Of a stretch of DNA of 64,000 bases, positions 43,798 to 54,781 are shown in pieces (the stretch's first letter is position 1; the number at the start of each line of letters is the position of its first letter). Source of the stretch: Diphasiastrum complanatum (lineage: Eukaryota; Streptophyta; Lycopodiopsida; Lycopodiales; Lycopodiaceae). Below the pieces are notes generated by a model. That model had not been told where the DNA came from and searched no databases. It saw only the letters and a program-made list of their open reading frames with translations. The stretch covers positions 46,677,906 through 46,741,905 of the forward strand of contig CM055101.1 in the NCBI GenBank assembly GCA_029204225.1. Reading direction: 5' to 3'. Made by a program: the position numbers and the translations under genes.

Positions 43798-43956
43798 GCT
43801 TTGAATGGCAAAAGATTGTTGAGGATTGGGAGGATTGCAATAAATGGATATACAGCAAGGGGAGAATTGGAGTTCCTGCAAACAAAAGTTGAGAATCTTG
43901 GTGGGAAGTTGAGCAAGAACATCTTCAGTACACAGCAGTTCGTGGTCAAATACTAG
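43798..43956 (+). CDS. possible exon with a BRCT-like segment
   Basis: After a pyrimidine-rich acceptor (ttgcaccttttctgttcaacccctcag) an open frame of 52 codons runs to TAG at 43956. It encodes ALNGKRLLRIGRIAINGYT, ARGELEFLQTKVENLGGKLS and KNIFSTQQFVVKY. The 'LNGK.L...G......R.EL..L...VE.LGGKLS' pattern is that of the first strand and helix of a BRCT domain, a phosphopeptide-binding module of DNA-repair proteins. The second half of the domain is not here; it could lie in a further exon or be lost. It may be a gene fragment carried by a transposon. Not assigned to a gene. Confidence 0.35.
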   Translation, partial: ALNGKRLLRIGRIAINGYTARGELEFLQTKVENLGGKLSKNIFSTQQFVVKY

Positions 43957-44329
43957 AAATCCTGCTGTCTATGAGATTCTGTATTTACCAGTACGGCCTT
44001 ATGTATCATTTGCAGATCACTCACCATCATAAAAGCATGTCGGTGAGCACCTAGCGCCTTTGTATGTTGAATATGTCTGTGCTGCCTCCTCACATACTGG
44101 CTATCCGAAGCGTGAGTTCTAGGAGTCGAACAAGAAATGCGTTGAAGGTTGATTTGATTCCGCTAGGAGTGCGTTTGGCACACGCTTGCAAAAAAACGTG
44201 ACCAAAATGTATCCTCATTCAACGTGAATACTACTACTAAGATGGAGATGACTAGCAGTAAGGAGCAATCATTTCTTGAGAGAAACTTTTGAAGAGTCTT
44301 GAAATCTTTAGAGTGGGGCTAGTAAGGAA

Positions 44330-44617
44330 ATGGTAGAGTGGGGCATTGATTCTGCCTTTGCTTGGATTCTTCTGGGCATAAAACGATCAGATGAAAGGTG
44401 GATAACTACTGATGCAAAGAGGAAGATGGAGACTACACATTCAGAAGAAATGGTTCTGAAGACCATTAATGAAGAGGAATGCTTGGATACAGAGATGCAG
44501 ATCAAAGGTTGCCAAACTTCGGAATTATGGCATGCTTTTCAACATTCTGAGGTAGAAGAGAGGCTGATCCTGGAAGATAGTAGCAACCAGGCAGTGCAAC
44601 CTACATCTATGGCTCGC
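44330..44617 (+). other. unassigned open frame before CT repeats
   Basis: About 95 codons from a Met at 44330 have ordinary protein composition (WGIDSAFAWILLGIKRSDER and an acidic NEEECLDTEMQ segment) before running into CT-repeat Ser-Leu translation. No family recognised. It lies downstream of the BRCT-like exon and could be another remnant of the same locus. Confidence 0.2.
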
Positions 44618-44624
44618 TCGCTCG

Positions 44625-44657
<33 letters not shown>

Positions 44658-44671
44658 TCAACTTACATTAT

Positions 44672-44716
<45 letters not shown>
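44625..44716. repeat. two (CT)n tracts separated by a duplicated spacer
   Basis: CT runs at 44625-44659 and 44674-44716 are each followed by caacttacattat, so the unit of CT tract plus spacer is duplicated. Confidence 0.85.
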
Positions 44717-44719
<3 letters not shown>

Positions 44720-45032
44720 TTACATTATTGCTGTTTTTGTGTAAAACCTAAAAAAAACCCTAAAAAACCTAAAAGATTAAAAAACAGCACCTCTCTCTTT
44801 TTCGTATTCTCCCCTGTCCTTCTCTCTCTTGCCATTTTATACCTTTCTCTCTTTCTAGAAACTTCTCTTTCTATGAAGTTCTAAAGTCACATGTTTTCTC
44901 TCTCTAGAAATTTCTAAAGTCACTTGTCATTTTCAAGCATTTCAAATGCACTTCAAATGCCCTTCAAATCAACTTTAGGGCAAACGTGGCCCAATCAAAA
45001 GGCAAGAAACTTGTTTTTTCCATCACTGCTGA

Positions 45033-45036
<4 letters not shown>

Positions 45037-45064
<28 letters not shown>
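45037..45064. repeat. (CT)n microsatellite
   Basis: Uninterrupted CT run of about 28 bp. Confidence 0.9.
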
Positions 45065-45069
<5 letters not shown>

Positions 45070-45979
45070 AACACACAACTTTATCTTTCCATATTGTCAA
45101 GTCTTAACATAAAAAAGAATGCCAACCAGTCGTCTATCTTCAAATATGATGAACTCCATTCGAAAGAGCTGTAAATATATGGTCGGTCTCTGAAAGGTGT
45201 TGTAGCGATACCTCTTCGCAACACGATCTCTTCAGTTGTTTCTGCTGGGAACATGCTACATAATTCACAATATACTCTGATGCAGATGCAAGCGTCTATC
45301 TCAGCATCAAGAAAACAAAGAGATAGCAATCCGATACAGGTTGTGCTATGATCCTCCTTATAGCTATGTCTATATTTATAATCTGGACAAAAAGATGTGT
45401 ACTGGCCTTTATTAGGGCATTCTAATATTCTATGATTTTCAGCACATCCAAAACCAACCTTTTGACAGCTTCATCACTTGCCTTTGTTGTTTGCAACAAC
45501 ATAGACGACATAGTACTTGTTGATTGTTGGATCATTTAATGCTTTTGCTGACATGTAACATTGAAACAAAGTTTTGTTGTGGTACTATTGCTTTTGTTGC
45601 CATCAAATTTACTTGGGCTCTTTGATTTTCTTGAGGTGCTATTATCAACGATCTTTGTGGGGCCACTCTTATTCTTGGTGTTGGATTATAAGCTCTTTGA
45701 TGATATCCAAACGAAGTTCTCCTTTGTTGGATAATTCATAGATTTAATGGAGAATAAGTTGTCTCATCAGACGAAGCATTACACAGTTGACAATATCTGT
45801 TTCTGCTTCAACATTGGACATTCATTAGTAATATGGTTGTGGGTACAAATTGAATACCATACGTTCTCTCTCTTTTAAAATTGTTGTGATATTGCTTCCG
45901 ATTGACTAGTGATTTGAGTTTATATTGGTTGTAGCTTTTGATCGAATTTTGCTATCAACTATTGAATTTGTAATTAGTG

Positions 45980-46189
45980 TTATTTATCCAACTTTTCCAT
46001 TTGATTCATTATCAACTGTATGGTTGCATTTGAAGAGGTAGAAGCTAACGTATTCAAAGTGGAGGTGGTTTTTAATGATGTGTAAGCTCTTGAAACATGG
46101 TCTGATTCATCATTGGATCCTTCATCTTCCTCGACTCTTATTGCATTTTCTGTTGCCTCTTGCAGCGTTTTGTATTGCTCCCTCTTCAT
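45980..46189 (-). pseudogene. gypsy gag middle part (F2)
   Basis: 70 codons, MKREQYKTLQEATENAIRVE, EDEGSNDESDHVSRAYTSLK and a Ser/Thr-rich end, lie downstream of the capsid piece in F2. The 'R..YKTL.EA...A...EE' pattern is the end of the gypsy gag capsid region. A similar decayed stretch lies in F1 near 30200-30400. Confidence 0.6.
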
Positions 46190-46324
46190 TTGAGTTTACA
46201 CCTGATGCTTTTTGACAATGCGGCTAGAAACCATGTGATCATTGCATGATCTGGAGTCAACATTAGATTGGAAATATTTGACTTGCTCAAGATGCTTTTA
46301 CTACTAATTGTGTTCTAGAGCAGT

Positions 46325-46588
46325 CTAATTCAAGTACCAATCCAATGCTGCTCTCGATGCCAAAGGAAATAGCTTGAGTTTATCAACTGGAGTAGTTCCT
46401 CCATAGATCTCGCATGTTTTTTCATAGATATGAAGGAATCTAATTGGATCATAAAATTCATCATGCTTCGGTATCTTTAATCTTGTCATTTTTTGTATTA
46501 TATGTTGGGTTGGTGGATGATCGAAATCCATAGTTTCTCCTTTCTTGTCATGCAATAATTCATTTTCAAGGGAGGATTGCCTATTCAC
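46325..46588 (-). pseudogene. gypsy gag capsid N-terminal part (F2)
   Basis: 87 codons including MTRLKIPKHDEFYDPIRFLH then IYEKTCEIYGGTTP and RAALDWYLN, closely matching the F1 piece at 30785-30552. Both end at a stop right after DWY(F/L)N, and both start from a leader containing LLHDKKGETMDF. Non-functional. Confidence 0.75.
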
Positions 46589-46877
46589 AAGATGTTATGC
46601 AAGCTTTCATATAAAATCTAACGACTAACCAAGCATTACCTTACTTAATCCACAAATCAAAATTTGTTTCCCTCTTTCTCTTTCTTCTCTCTTAAAGATC
46701 GCAAGAAACATAAAGATCAATTAATCACAAGAAGCATAAATGGAAAAACTACACAATATGAGAGTGATGAAGTGAGAGTAGAATCAAGGATGTCCTATTG
46801 TCAAGATGGTAAACTCTCCAACTTTTAATTTAAAATGAAAATGAATTACAAAAACCACTATTTAAAGTGGAGTTTAG

Positions 46878-47100
46878 TGTTATGTCCATGACCGGTACAT
46901 AGGATTCAATATACTCCTAGTCTTGGATACACAGTACTCCAGTGAAACAAGCTGTTAATTATGCCACGTCATACTAGACGTGACCCGAAAGTAACTAATA
47001 TCCTTGTGAGGCCCAGAACACACTAAATGGGTGATTTCTCCATAGTGTGTTTTCCATTGTGTTTGTCTTGTAAGCAGGATCTTGGGGAGCTTTCCCTTAT
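46878..47100 (+). mobile_element. probable 5' LTR of element G, inserted in F2
   Basis: The block starts TGTTATGTCC at the exact point where F2 stops matching F1 and is followed within a few bases by a primer-binding site. The end of the LTR (about ...cccttata) lacks a clear CA. The partner LTR is not found. Confidence 0.45.
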
Positions 47101-47102
47101 AG

Positions 47103-47114
47103 TGGTATTAGAGC
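47103..47114 (+). other. primer-binding site of element G
   Basis: TGGTATTAGAGC, one change from the standard tRNA-iMet site, followed by AAGGCTT. Confidence 0.6.
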
Positions 47115-48387
47115 AAGGCTTACGAAGATGAGAGAACTTGGAGAAGTGCTATTTTTCGTCGAAATTTTTCTGAATTACGTAAAATGAACCAAAAATTGAG
47201 TTTTTTCAAAAAATTGAAATTTCAGTCATTTTTTCGTTATCTATGGAATGGATTAGATTAGTGAATTGACTATCTTGAAGTTCTCAGTCAGAGTTAGTCA
47301 CAATATTTTCACTAAAGCTAAAATATTTTTCGGGTATAGATAACTTTAAATTGACAAAAGAAATCGCAATGAATTTGCCGGTAGTTTTTATAGTATGATA
47401 TTTTAACTTTTGGAGTATGGTACTTCCAGATTAAAAGTTAAAATTGAAATTTTTCTTTTCTGTTAAATTTCACGTTTGGTTAAAATTTGAAATTGGTTAC
47501 TTGTTTGATATATTTCTAATTGATTCTGATCATTAGAAATGGGTTCAGTGAACATTTGTGCAAGATACTCGTCAAAATTGAATTTAATACCATCAAACAA
47601 TACGAAATGGCCAGATAGAATGAGTGGTGACAAAACTATTTATCCGAGCTGTAAAATCTTGTTTGGATAAAGTTTAAGAGTTTTTGAAATCTTATTGGTA
47701 GGATTTCTATTCATGTAATTTCATATTTTGAGTTTGCATAGTTTTTGTCAATATTAACAAAGTAATGCCAAACCAGTCAATAAAAAAGAATAAACAGTCA
47801 AGTTTTATTGGTAAAATTTGTAATTGATAGGGACTGACTAAAAGTAAAAAACTGCTTTCATTTCCAGCTAGATCCTATGGTGAATTGTATGCAAAAGATC
47901 AAACTAGTAATGTTTCTCATACTAGTGGATGATATCAAGAATTCAACCCAAGTATAAGATAGAAATGAAATTGTTTTAGACTTTTTTCTACATTAACATT
48001 TACCAGTGTTTGTACGTCTTCTTTGTACCTTAGCTAAAATAGATTCTTAGGGGACTGAAAATTCTAAGGCGGGAACAAGTGTGGGTCCCTAGAGTTAATA
48101 CTCTTGGATCCATGGGGATTCGAAGCTTATCATTAACTTGGAAGGATCAGAATGTAATGTTGAACCATATTAATTCTTTTGTTTAGATCACATAGACATG
48201 CCAGTCATCCAAATAAATGGATTCTCTAGTTTTTGGGAGCGAGAGATAATATCCTATATGGGTTATAGGACAACTAGATGATCAGTGGATCTTTAGAATA
48301 TTAGATGAGGCTGTTAAGGGTTTTCTGGAAGGAAGAGCTAGTGGTATGGGACATCGGTAATTTTGGAAAGAAAAATCTAGGACTGTA
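47115..48387 (+). other. internal sequence of element G, no clear gene
   Basis: AT-rich. A start at about 47539 (MGSVNICARYSS then LNLIPSNNTKWPDRM) faintly recalls a copia gag entry but soon meets stops. Confidence 0.35.
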
Positions 48388-48392
48388 AAGAT
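48388..48392. repeat. target-site duplication AAGAT of D1, left
   Basis: AAGAT here and at 52967-52971 directly flank the two LTR ends. Confidence 0.9.
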
Positions 48393-49093
48393 TGTGAAGA
48401 ATTGCCAAAAATTGGCAAATCTAGCTTGATCAAAAACCATGTAGAATAGTGTAAATTGTGTACACAAGTGGGTCCCACACATGTGAGGCCATGATGCCAC
48501 ATGGGAAACCCATCCTAATGTAGGTTAGGTCAAGTCAAGAGAGTTGGTCATGTCTATTTGGTGGTCATCCCTACTTTATAGGACCTACACCTAAGTTTAA
48601 GGTGAAAATTTGACCAACTAGCTACCTACCAAGCATAACTCTAGGAAATAGACTAGGGTTTCATTTTAGGTCAAGGAGAGTGAGTTAACTTCCTTATTAC
48701 ATGCTGGAAATCCACCTAACTTCAAGAAGGAAGTCGAATTTGCTATGTATTCCCTCTCTCCATAGTGAGAAGAAAGAAAATTTTTGGAGCTCATTGGCAA
48801 TCTCAAGCTAGTTCACTATGTACATTGAGTTTTTGTGATCCAAATGAAGCCAAATCAATTTCTACTTGTTTCTCAGGTTGAAGGCCGTACTACAGCCTGT
48901 AGTACACACGTGTGGGCTCGGATTTTAATGTTTATCAATGCTTTTGATTGTTAATGCTTGTTGTTTGTCAAATCGCCAATCTAGATCAACTTTTTTGTGT
49001 CTAGTTTTTTGATAGATTCTTAAGCAAGCATCCAATCGCTCTTGTGGATCTTTTGTAGATCCATTTATGGTCCTAAAGTACAGTACTTTCACA
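48393..49093 (+). mobile_element. D1 5' LTR (701 bp)
   Basis: Starts TGTGAAGAATTGCC and ends GTACTTTCACA (TGTGAA...TTCACA). Holds a TATA-like tttatagg near 48574, a CACACGTGTG palindrome at 48905-48914, and a short direct repeat (gtggatctt/gtagatcc) near its end. Confidence 0.95.
48905..48914. promoter_or_regulatory. CACACGTGTG palindrome in D LTR
   Basis: Same 10-bp palindrome as in the family B LTR. Also at 52778-52787 and 55295-55304 in the other D LTRs. A candidate ACGT-core factor site; function inferred. Confidence 0.5.
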
Positions 49094-49106
49094 TGGTATC
49101 AGAGCC
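49094..49106 (+). other. primer-binding site of D1
   Basis: TGGTATCAGAGCC immediately after the LTR, a perfect tRNA-iMet complement. Confidence 0.95.
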
Positions 49107-49530
49107 AAGTACAAGAGTATAAGCCATTGATCTAATGCAAATCCATTTTTAGCAAGTTCTGGTGCTAAAAACTAGTATTGAGAGGGCAAGCTAGAATCTT
49201 GATTTTGGTGAGGAGATTTGATCCCAAACTTGGTAGGGGTCCAAATCCGTACTGTCCACATGTGTGGGCACCTCTGAACCTGCATTTAATGCATGGTATT
49301 CATTTGATCCAAAAAAATTCAATTTGTGAGCTATTGGTGTAATTTTTGGTGGAGATCCTAGGAAAATCTACCAAGATCATTTGCCATTGATTAGATTTGA
49401 ATTTGTTTCATGGAATCTAATTAATCTAGGCTGAGTTCAAGTCCTATTAAGGTTAAAAACAGGTCTTGAAAGTACACCAAGAAGGAAGAAAGAGATTAAG
49501 TCATTTTTTTGTCCAAAAATAGCCAAAATT

Positions 49531-49875
49531 GGCAAGATTTGATTGTAAGTAGATTTCACATCATCTTATCTTCATTCCAACTTTGTGAGGGAGTGCTAGA
49601 ACTGAGATTATAAGTCCATTTGTTGGATTAGAAATCTAATTTGAGTGAAAAACTACAAGAGAGAGACCTTAGTGAGTTTCTAGAGACAATCAAATCAATT
49701 TCTTGGCAAGATTTGTTTGAAAGTAGTTTTCACTTCATCTTATCTTCATTCTAGCTTTGTGAGGGAGTGATAGAACTGTGATTATAAGTCCATTTGTTGG
49801 ATTAGAAATCAAATTTGAGTGAAACACTGCAAGTGTGAGACCTTTGTGAGTTTCAAGTCAATCAAATCTATTTCT
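49531..49875 (+). repeat. 174-bp tandem duplication in the D1 leader
   Basis: ggcaagatttg...gagagacc at 49531-49704 repeats with changes at 49705-49875. The same duplication is in D2 (55920 and 56094), so it predates both insertions. It ends right before the gag start codon, suggesting a leader RNA structure or packaging role; function unknown. Confidence 0.85.
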
Positions 49876-49898
49876 TGTTTGTAGAAGTCACTAGTAAG

Positions 49899-52055
49899 AT
49901 GGGATCTGCTGGAGCATACCTTCTAGAAGCTAATGAGAGGTTGAATTCTACAAATTATGCTATTTGGAAGGTTAGAATGGAGTCACTCTTAGTGCTCCAA
50001 GACCTTTATGAGTTCTTGATTGAAGATGAAGATGAACCTCTAGGTGCACAAGAGTTAGCTAGATACAAGAAGAGATCTAGGCTTGCACTTCATTGTGTGA
50101 AGATGAATGTGAGCAATGATTTGTTGAGAGAAGTATCAGCATGTACTAGTGCTAAAGAGGCTTGGGAGTCTTTAAAATCAATCTATGAGTCTAGCAACAC
50201 TTCTAGAGTTCTTATGCTTAGAAATCAAATTTTGCAAAGCATGAGAAGAAGTGAGGAGAGTGCACATGATTATGTACTCAGAATCAAGTCTCTAAATAGG
50301 GAGTTGGCTTCCATTGGAGAGAAGATTCATGATGGAGAGCTTGTACAAATTGTCCTTAATGGTCTAGGAGATGACTTTGCAAATTTGGTCCAAAGTTTTG
50401 CCATCCAAGACACTTTGCCAACTATAGAAAAACTTCACAGTGTATTAGTGGCTGAAGAGTGTAGGATGCTCCATGCAAAATCTAGGATGAGTTCCTTGTC
50501 TTTGCAGGATGGTGATGAGAAAGCCAATTTCTCATTCAAGGGCAAAAAGAAGACCAATGGAAAGAAGAAGCATCCAAAGGAGGCCAAAGAAGAGGATGAT
50601 GCATCAAGCTCAAAGGACAAGTCAAAGCAAAAATGCTTCTTTTGTGGAAGGAAGGGGCATTATGCATCTAAATGCTACAAGAGGCTAAGAGCACAAGTGG
50701 AGGAGGACAAACAAGGAAACCTTGCAAAGGAGGAGGAGGAGGATGAAGTAGATGTATTCTTGATGGCATCTACATCCTCACCAACAAGCAATAGCAATTC
50801 AAGAGACAATTGGTGGATCGACAGTGGGGCTAGCTCCCACATGTCTTGTGAAAAGGACTTTTTCTCAACCTTACACTCATTCAATGATGCTAAAAAGTTT
50901 GTCTTTACTGCAAATGATGAAGAGTGTAGGATAGATGGTGTTGGCACCATTTCTTTGTATCTAGAATCCTCAAAATGCATGGATCTAGAAAATGTCCTTT
51001 ATGTACCATCAATCACCAAGAATATGCTTAGTGTTGGTCTACTCTTAGAGAGTGGTTTGGATGTCCACTTTAAGCATGGTGTTTGCTTCATCTTGAAGAA
51101 TGATGTTTGCATTGCAAAGGGATTTAAACATGGAAGATTGTTTAAGTTGGAATCTAGTGTTGCTTTTGAAAGAATGAGCTTGGTGAAGGAGGAGAGCACT
51201 CAAGAGGAGATCTTGGCAAAGTGTGATCTTGCTTGCATTGAGGAGGAGCATCAAAAGGAGGAAGATCTTGAGGATCAGCCTCAAAGCATGAGAGTTCCAA
51301 GGGAGTCCTCAATGACAATGGCCGAGTCATCAAATTGCATGCAAATTGTCCTTTCAAGTGTGCATCTTGCAAGGGTGGTGAGCATTGGAGAGTCTACTAT
51401 CTTTGAATACTTTTTGGAAAGTATTAGTAGACATGAGGTGACTTGTTTCTTACCTTTGAGATCCATGGTGTTTATTACTTTGTATGACAAGACAATGAAA
51501 TGGGATGCTTTGAAATCTACATTTGTTGTTGATAAAGCAATTTCATTGGATAACTATTTTTGTAATAGTTTGAATAGAGTCATGAAAGATGAAACATCAT
51601 TTGCTTTGGAAATCTTTGTGTCCACATGCTTTGTGCATGATCATTCCAATGTAAGGACCAAAGATTATCCTATTTCAATGATAGGAATAATGGTAGTGTT
51701 TTGCTCTTCAAGTAGAGATTGTAGAATCTACTTGTTTTCAACCAAAGAATTTGTCAATGGTGGAAATGTGATCTTTCAAGAGTGGAAGATTTGTAAACTT
51801 GAAGAAGCACCTTTGGATCAACACCTTATTCGATTCATTGATGGTTTGGAGTCAAGTCAAGTGGAGGAGCAAGCTCAAGACCCGAGGACTCCAAGAAGAA
51901 CCTTTAGTATCAAGATGGAGCCATCTAGGCTCAATCATATGGATCAAGCAAGACAAGTTGTCTTTGGCAACATTATTTATGCACTTAATATTTTAACTGA
52001 TGTATCTTCAAGTGCACAAAATGCCTTGGAATCCATGGCTTGGCATGATGTTTAG
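49899..52055 (+). CDS. D1 Gag-protease polyprotein with an unusual C-terminal region
   Basis: One intact frame of 718 residues. The start is the ATG at 49899 (MGSAGAYLLEANERLN), chosen because related gags in B and E start at the same point; open frame upstream has no ATG. Residues 1-200 are copia UBN2 gag (NYAIWKVRMESLL, AWESLKSIYES, GELVQIVLNGL). A Lys-rich segment and an intact knuckle CFFCGRKGHYASKC (about 246-259) follow, then the protease with WWIDSGASSHMSC (D-S-G intact, about 308-310) and VLYVPSITKNMLSVG. After about residue 415 no pre-integrase or integrase core follows; instead ~300 residues include an acidic linker, FLPLRSMVFITLYDKTMKWD, and CRIYLFSTKEFVNGGNVIF, which vaguely recalls the integrase C-terminal segment. 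No RT or RNase H. The protein could form particles and cut itself but not copy or integrate. Confidence 0.9.
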   Translation: MGSAGAYLLEANERLNSTNYAIWKVRMESLLVLQDLYEFLIEDEDEPLGAQELARYKKRSRLALHCVKMNVSNDLLREVSACTSAKEAWESLKSIYESSNTSRVLMLRNQILQSMRRSEESAHDYVLRIKSLNRELASIGEKIHDGELVQIVLNGLGDDFANLVQSFAIQDTLPTIEKLHSVLVAEECRMLHAKSRMSSLSLQDGDEKANFSFKGKKKTNGKKKHPKEAKEEDDASSSKDKSKQKCFFCGRKGHYASKCYKRLRAQVEEDKQGNLAKEEEEDEVDVFLMASTSSPTSNSNSRDNWWIDSGASSHMSCEKDFFSTLHSFNDAKKFVFTANDEECRIDGVGTISLYLESSKCMDLENVLYVPSITKNMLSVGLLLESGLDVHFKHGVCFILKNDVCIAKGFKHGRLFKLESSVAFERMSLVKEESTQEEILAKCDLACIEEEHQKEEDLEDQPQSMRVPRESSMTMAESSNCMQIVLSSVHLARVVSIGESTIFEYFLESISRHEVTCFLPLRSMVFITLYDKTMKWDALKSTFVVDKAISLDNYFCNSLNRVMKDETSFALEIFVSTCFVHDHSNVRTKDYPISMIGIMVVFCSSSRDCRIYLFSTKEFVNGGNVIFQEWKICKLEEAPLDQHLIRFIDGLESSQVEEQAQDPRTPRRTFSIKMEPSRLNHMDQARQVVFGNIIYALNILTDVSSSAQNALESMAWHDV

Positions 52056-52206
52056 TTTTGAAGTGTGCTACATGTATATAGACACATTTATGGAACATCT
52101 TGTAAGGGATCCTCTAAGAGGTGGTGAAAGATCCTTCATGGACATCATTCTCTATTGGAGTCTCAAAAGTTCCTTCTTTGTAGCTGGATTTTTTAGACAC
52201 TCCTAA
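52000..52206 (+). other. small overlapping open frame at the end of D1, shared with D2
   Basis: A 68-codon frame (MYLQVHKMPWNPWLGMMF then EVCYMYIDTFMEHLVRDP...) starts inside the end of the main frame and continues 150 bp past its stop. A near-identical frame lies in D2 at 58369-58578. Two close copies cannot show whether it is translated; it may be old coding now out of frame. Confidence 0.25.
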
Positions 52207-52256
52207 AAGCTTTTATTGATCTATCAAGAGAGTTGTAAATAGATCAAGCTAAATTT

Positions 52257-52265
52257 GAGGAGGAG
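52257..52265 (+). other. polypurine tract of D1
   Basis: GAGGAGGAG directly before the 3' LTR. Confidence 0.9.
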
Positions 52266-52966
52266 TGTGAAGAATTGCCAAAACTTGGCAAATCTAGCTT
52301 GATCAAAAACCATGTAGAATAGTGTAAATTGTGTACACAAGTGGGTCCCACACATGTGAGGCCATGATTCCACATGGGAAACCCATCCTAATGTAGGTTA
52401 GGTCAAGTCAAGAGAGTTGGTCATGTCTATTTGGTGGTCATCCCTACTTTATAGGACCTACACCTAAGTTTAAGGTGAAAATTTGACCAACTAGCTACCT
52501 ACCAAGCATAACTTTAGGAAATAGACTAGGGTTTTATTTTAGGTCAAGGAGAGTGAGTTAACCTCCTTATTACATGCTGGAAATCCACCTAACTTCAAGA
52601 AGGAAGTCGAATTTGCTATGTATTCCCTCTCTCCATAGTGAGAAGAAAGAAAATTTTTGGAGCTCATTGGCAATCTCAAGCTAGTTCACTATGTACATTG
52701 AGTTTTTGTGATCCAAATGAAGCCAAATCAATTTCTACTTGTTTCTCAGGTTGAAGGCCGTACTATAGCCTGTAGTACACACGTGTGGGCTCGGATTTCA
52801 ATGTTTATCAATGCTTTTGATTGTTAATGCTTGTTGTTTGTCAAATTGCCAATCTAGATCAACTTTTTTGTGTCTAGTTTTTTGATAGATTGTTAAGCAA
52901 GCATCCAATCACTCTTGTGGATCTTTTGTAGATCCATTTATGGTTCAAAAGTACAGTACTTTCACA
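52266..52966 (+). mobile_element. D1 3' LTR (701 bp)
   Basis: Near-identical to the 5' LTR, about a dozen differences by eye; ends TTCACA followed by the AAGAT duplication. Confidence 0.95.
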
Positions 52967-52971
52967 AAGAT
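52967..52971. repeat. target-site duplication AAGAT of D1, right
   Basis: Matches 48388-48392. Confidence 0.9.
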
Positions 52972-54776
52972 ATGATGATCAATGGTGTATTTTAGTACCT
53001 AGTCGTGATATGGGAAAAAGAAAACCATTGATCAAATGTGGGGTATTTTGGAAAATTTTGATGTTTAATCTAGATCCCAATGTGGTATCTCAATATTTAC
53101 AAAATCAGAGGCCCTCAAATCTTTTTATCGCTTTCTTAATTAATCCTTTTCTTTTTAGTAATTTCTCGAATATAAGACATCAGACTGATTTATATGATTC
53201 TTTCTAGTGTGAAGTTATTATTCTACAAGACTATTATATCATATGAATTACTACTTGTGTGAATAAACTTGGAATTCGAATAAATTCTAAGGTGATAGTG
53301 TTTCACTTTCTTAAACCTATCTCTTTTGCATAAATGGATTTCCGATGAATGATGGTGTTGTCACTTGGGTTGAAAATATTTGAAGGAAAAGTCATGTTTG
53401 TAATATAGTGAATCCTTTTGTGGAAAGACTTATTACTGACTTTTCATGGATTTAAATATTTTCATATGTCATCTTTCCAGTTAACTTTTATAGAAATTGA
53501 TTATTTCTTCAACAGGAGGAGTGAAGTGATGGGATAAAATTCTGTTTGAGGATCTTTTGGTTGCATAGTTTTTGGAAGAGAACCAACTGGGGTATAGAAA
53601 TGAGATTTTTTCTGAAAGTAATTTTGAATAGATTCTGAGTAAGATACCTAATTGGAAGTTTTTGAGTAAGAGAAATTCTCTAGGGATTGTGTGGACAATC
53701 TAGAACCAGAATAGGTTTGAATCATTATCTACAAATAGTACAATGAAAGGTCAAAAGTTACTAATTCCATTTAAATTGGAATAGGGATAAGTTTGATCAG
53801 AGTTTGAGTATGGAGTGTCTGTATTAGATCAACCTTATCTTAGTTTGAGTGCTAGGATCAATGAGGGTTTGATTGAGTGGAAGATATTATGTTATTATAG
53901 AAAATTGGATTGGAAAACTGCTGGGAGTGAATGTTATTCGTCTCAGAGAATTTCCGGTTATGTTATTTACTCATGAGAAATAGAAACTCTTTAGTAGTTG
54001 AGTTACAAGATTCTCAATGAGATATGTGAGTGACATATGTGGGTTCAGGAAGAATCTACTAGATAAGAATGTGTTTACATACTGGGTATAGTAAGATTAT
54101 TCACATTTGTGCACGATTAATCTTGTATGAATCTATTGTGTATTCCTGGTTGCTTTAACCTAGTCGGTGAACATAAGCATATGATCAAGTATTGTTTTGA
54201 CAAACACATGGAGAGCTAACAAATCTTTGTGTGAAAGATTTATGAATTAACTTATAAACGATTTGGATTTTGCTCATTTATGATTTATTACTATCATTCT
54301 CTAAAGCTTAGCATGCTAGATTGAACCTTTAAGAATTCGTGCAAGATTCATTTTTTATTATTAAAATACTATAACACTAATATTTTTGACTTGCCATAGC
54401 TTTTTAATCGTAGCTTAGAAGTATGTCATGTAACATATCATTGGAAAGTTCTTGTTAAGCGCTTTCCAATGCACCAAACTCCGCTAAATTCGGACTTACC
54501 ACTAGAAAGTTATGCCATTTTTAGTATGGAATCAAAATGTGGACTCAAAAAGTTACGTTACATAGATTTTAAATTTGAGTGTTTTGATTGGTCCATGTGT
54601 AAGAAAAATTTGAGAAAAAACATAAAAAAAAATCTTTACAAAGAGTTTTTTGGATTTAGAACTCCTCTAATGTCCATCGCAAATACAGTTGCAAGTTTTT
54701 TACATAGGAAGAATAATACATCCTTGAAAATACCTATAGTGAAAGAGAGCAACAATATTAAGTTTGATTGGAACAA
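52972..54776 (+). other. host sequence between D1 and D2, no clear gene
   Basis: AT-rich DNA continuing the sequence interrupted by D1 (gactgtaaagat/atgatgatcaatgg). A hairpin-prone stretch (ttggaaag...ctttccaa) lies at about 54441-54470. A 36-bp string at 54288-54323 recurs at 63946-63981. No coding family recognised. Confidence 0.45.
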
Positions 54777-54781
54777 GCTAA
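54777..54781. repeat. target-site duplication GCTAA of D2, left
   Basis: GCTAA here and at 59340-59344 directly flank the LTR ends. Confidence 0.9.

Larger units (their letters stand above)
45352..46877 (-). mobile_element. gypsy relic F2 (second copy of F1)
   Basis: A diverged duplicate of 29567-31106 on the same strand: gag, knuckle region and leader. At 46877 the F sequence stops at ...gtttag and a new LTR (TGTTATGTCC) begins, whereas F1 continues gtttaggcatttgg, marking a later insertion into F2. Confidence 0.75.
48393..52966 (+). mobile_element. complete non-autonomous copia-like element D1
   Basis: A 4574-bp insertion with two 701-bp LTRs (48393-49093, 52266-52966), primer-binding site, one long gag-protease frame, polypurine tract and a perfect AAGAT target duplication. 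By eye the LTRs differ at about 12 of 701 positions. No pre-integrase, integrase core, RT or RNase H is present, so it must use enzymes from another element. A second copy (D2) has the same layout, so this is a family, not a one-off deletion. Confidence 0.95.

Noticed and set aside
44745-44785. ccctaaa-like strings that might be telomeric
   Set aside because: The copies are irregular and few; it is an A/C-rich stretch, not a telomere array.
44618-44884. Downstream half of a + strand frame with Ser-Leu repeats
   Set aside because: It is translated CT microsatellite; only the part before 44618 has normal composition.
50435-51490. Five or more minus-strand open frames across D1 gag, repeated in D2
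   Set aside because: They are antisense shadows of a well-supported gag-protease frame, shared only because the copies are close.
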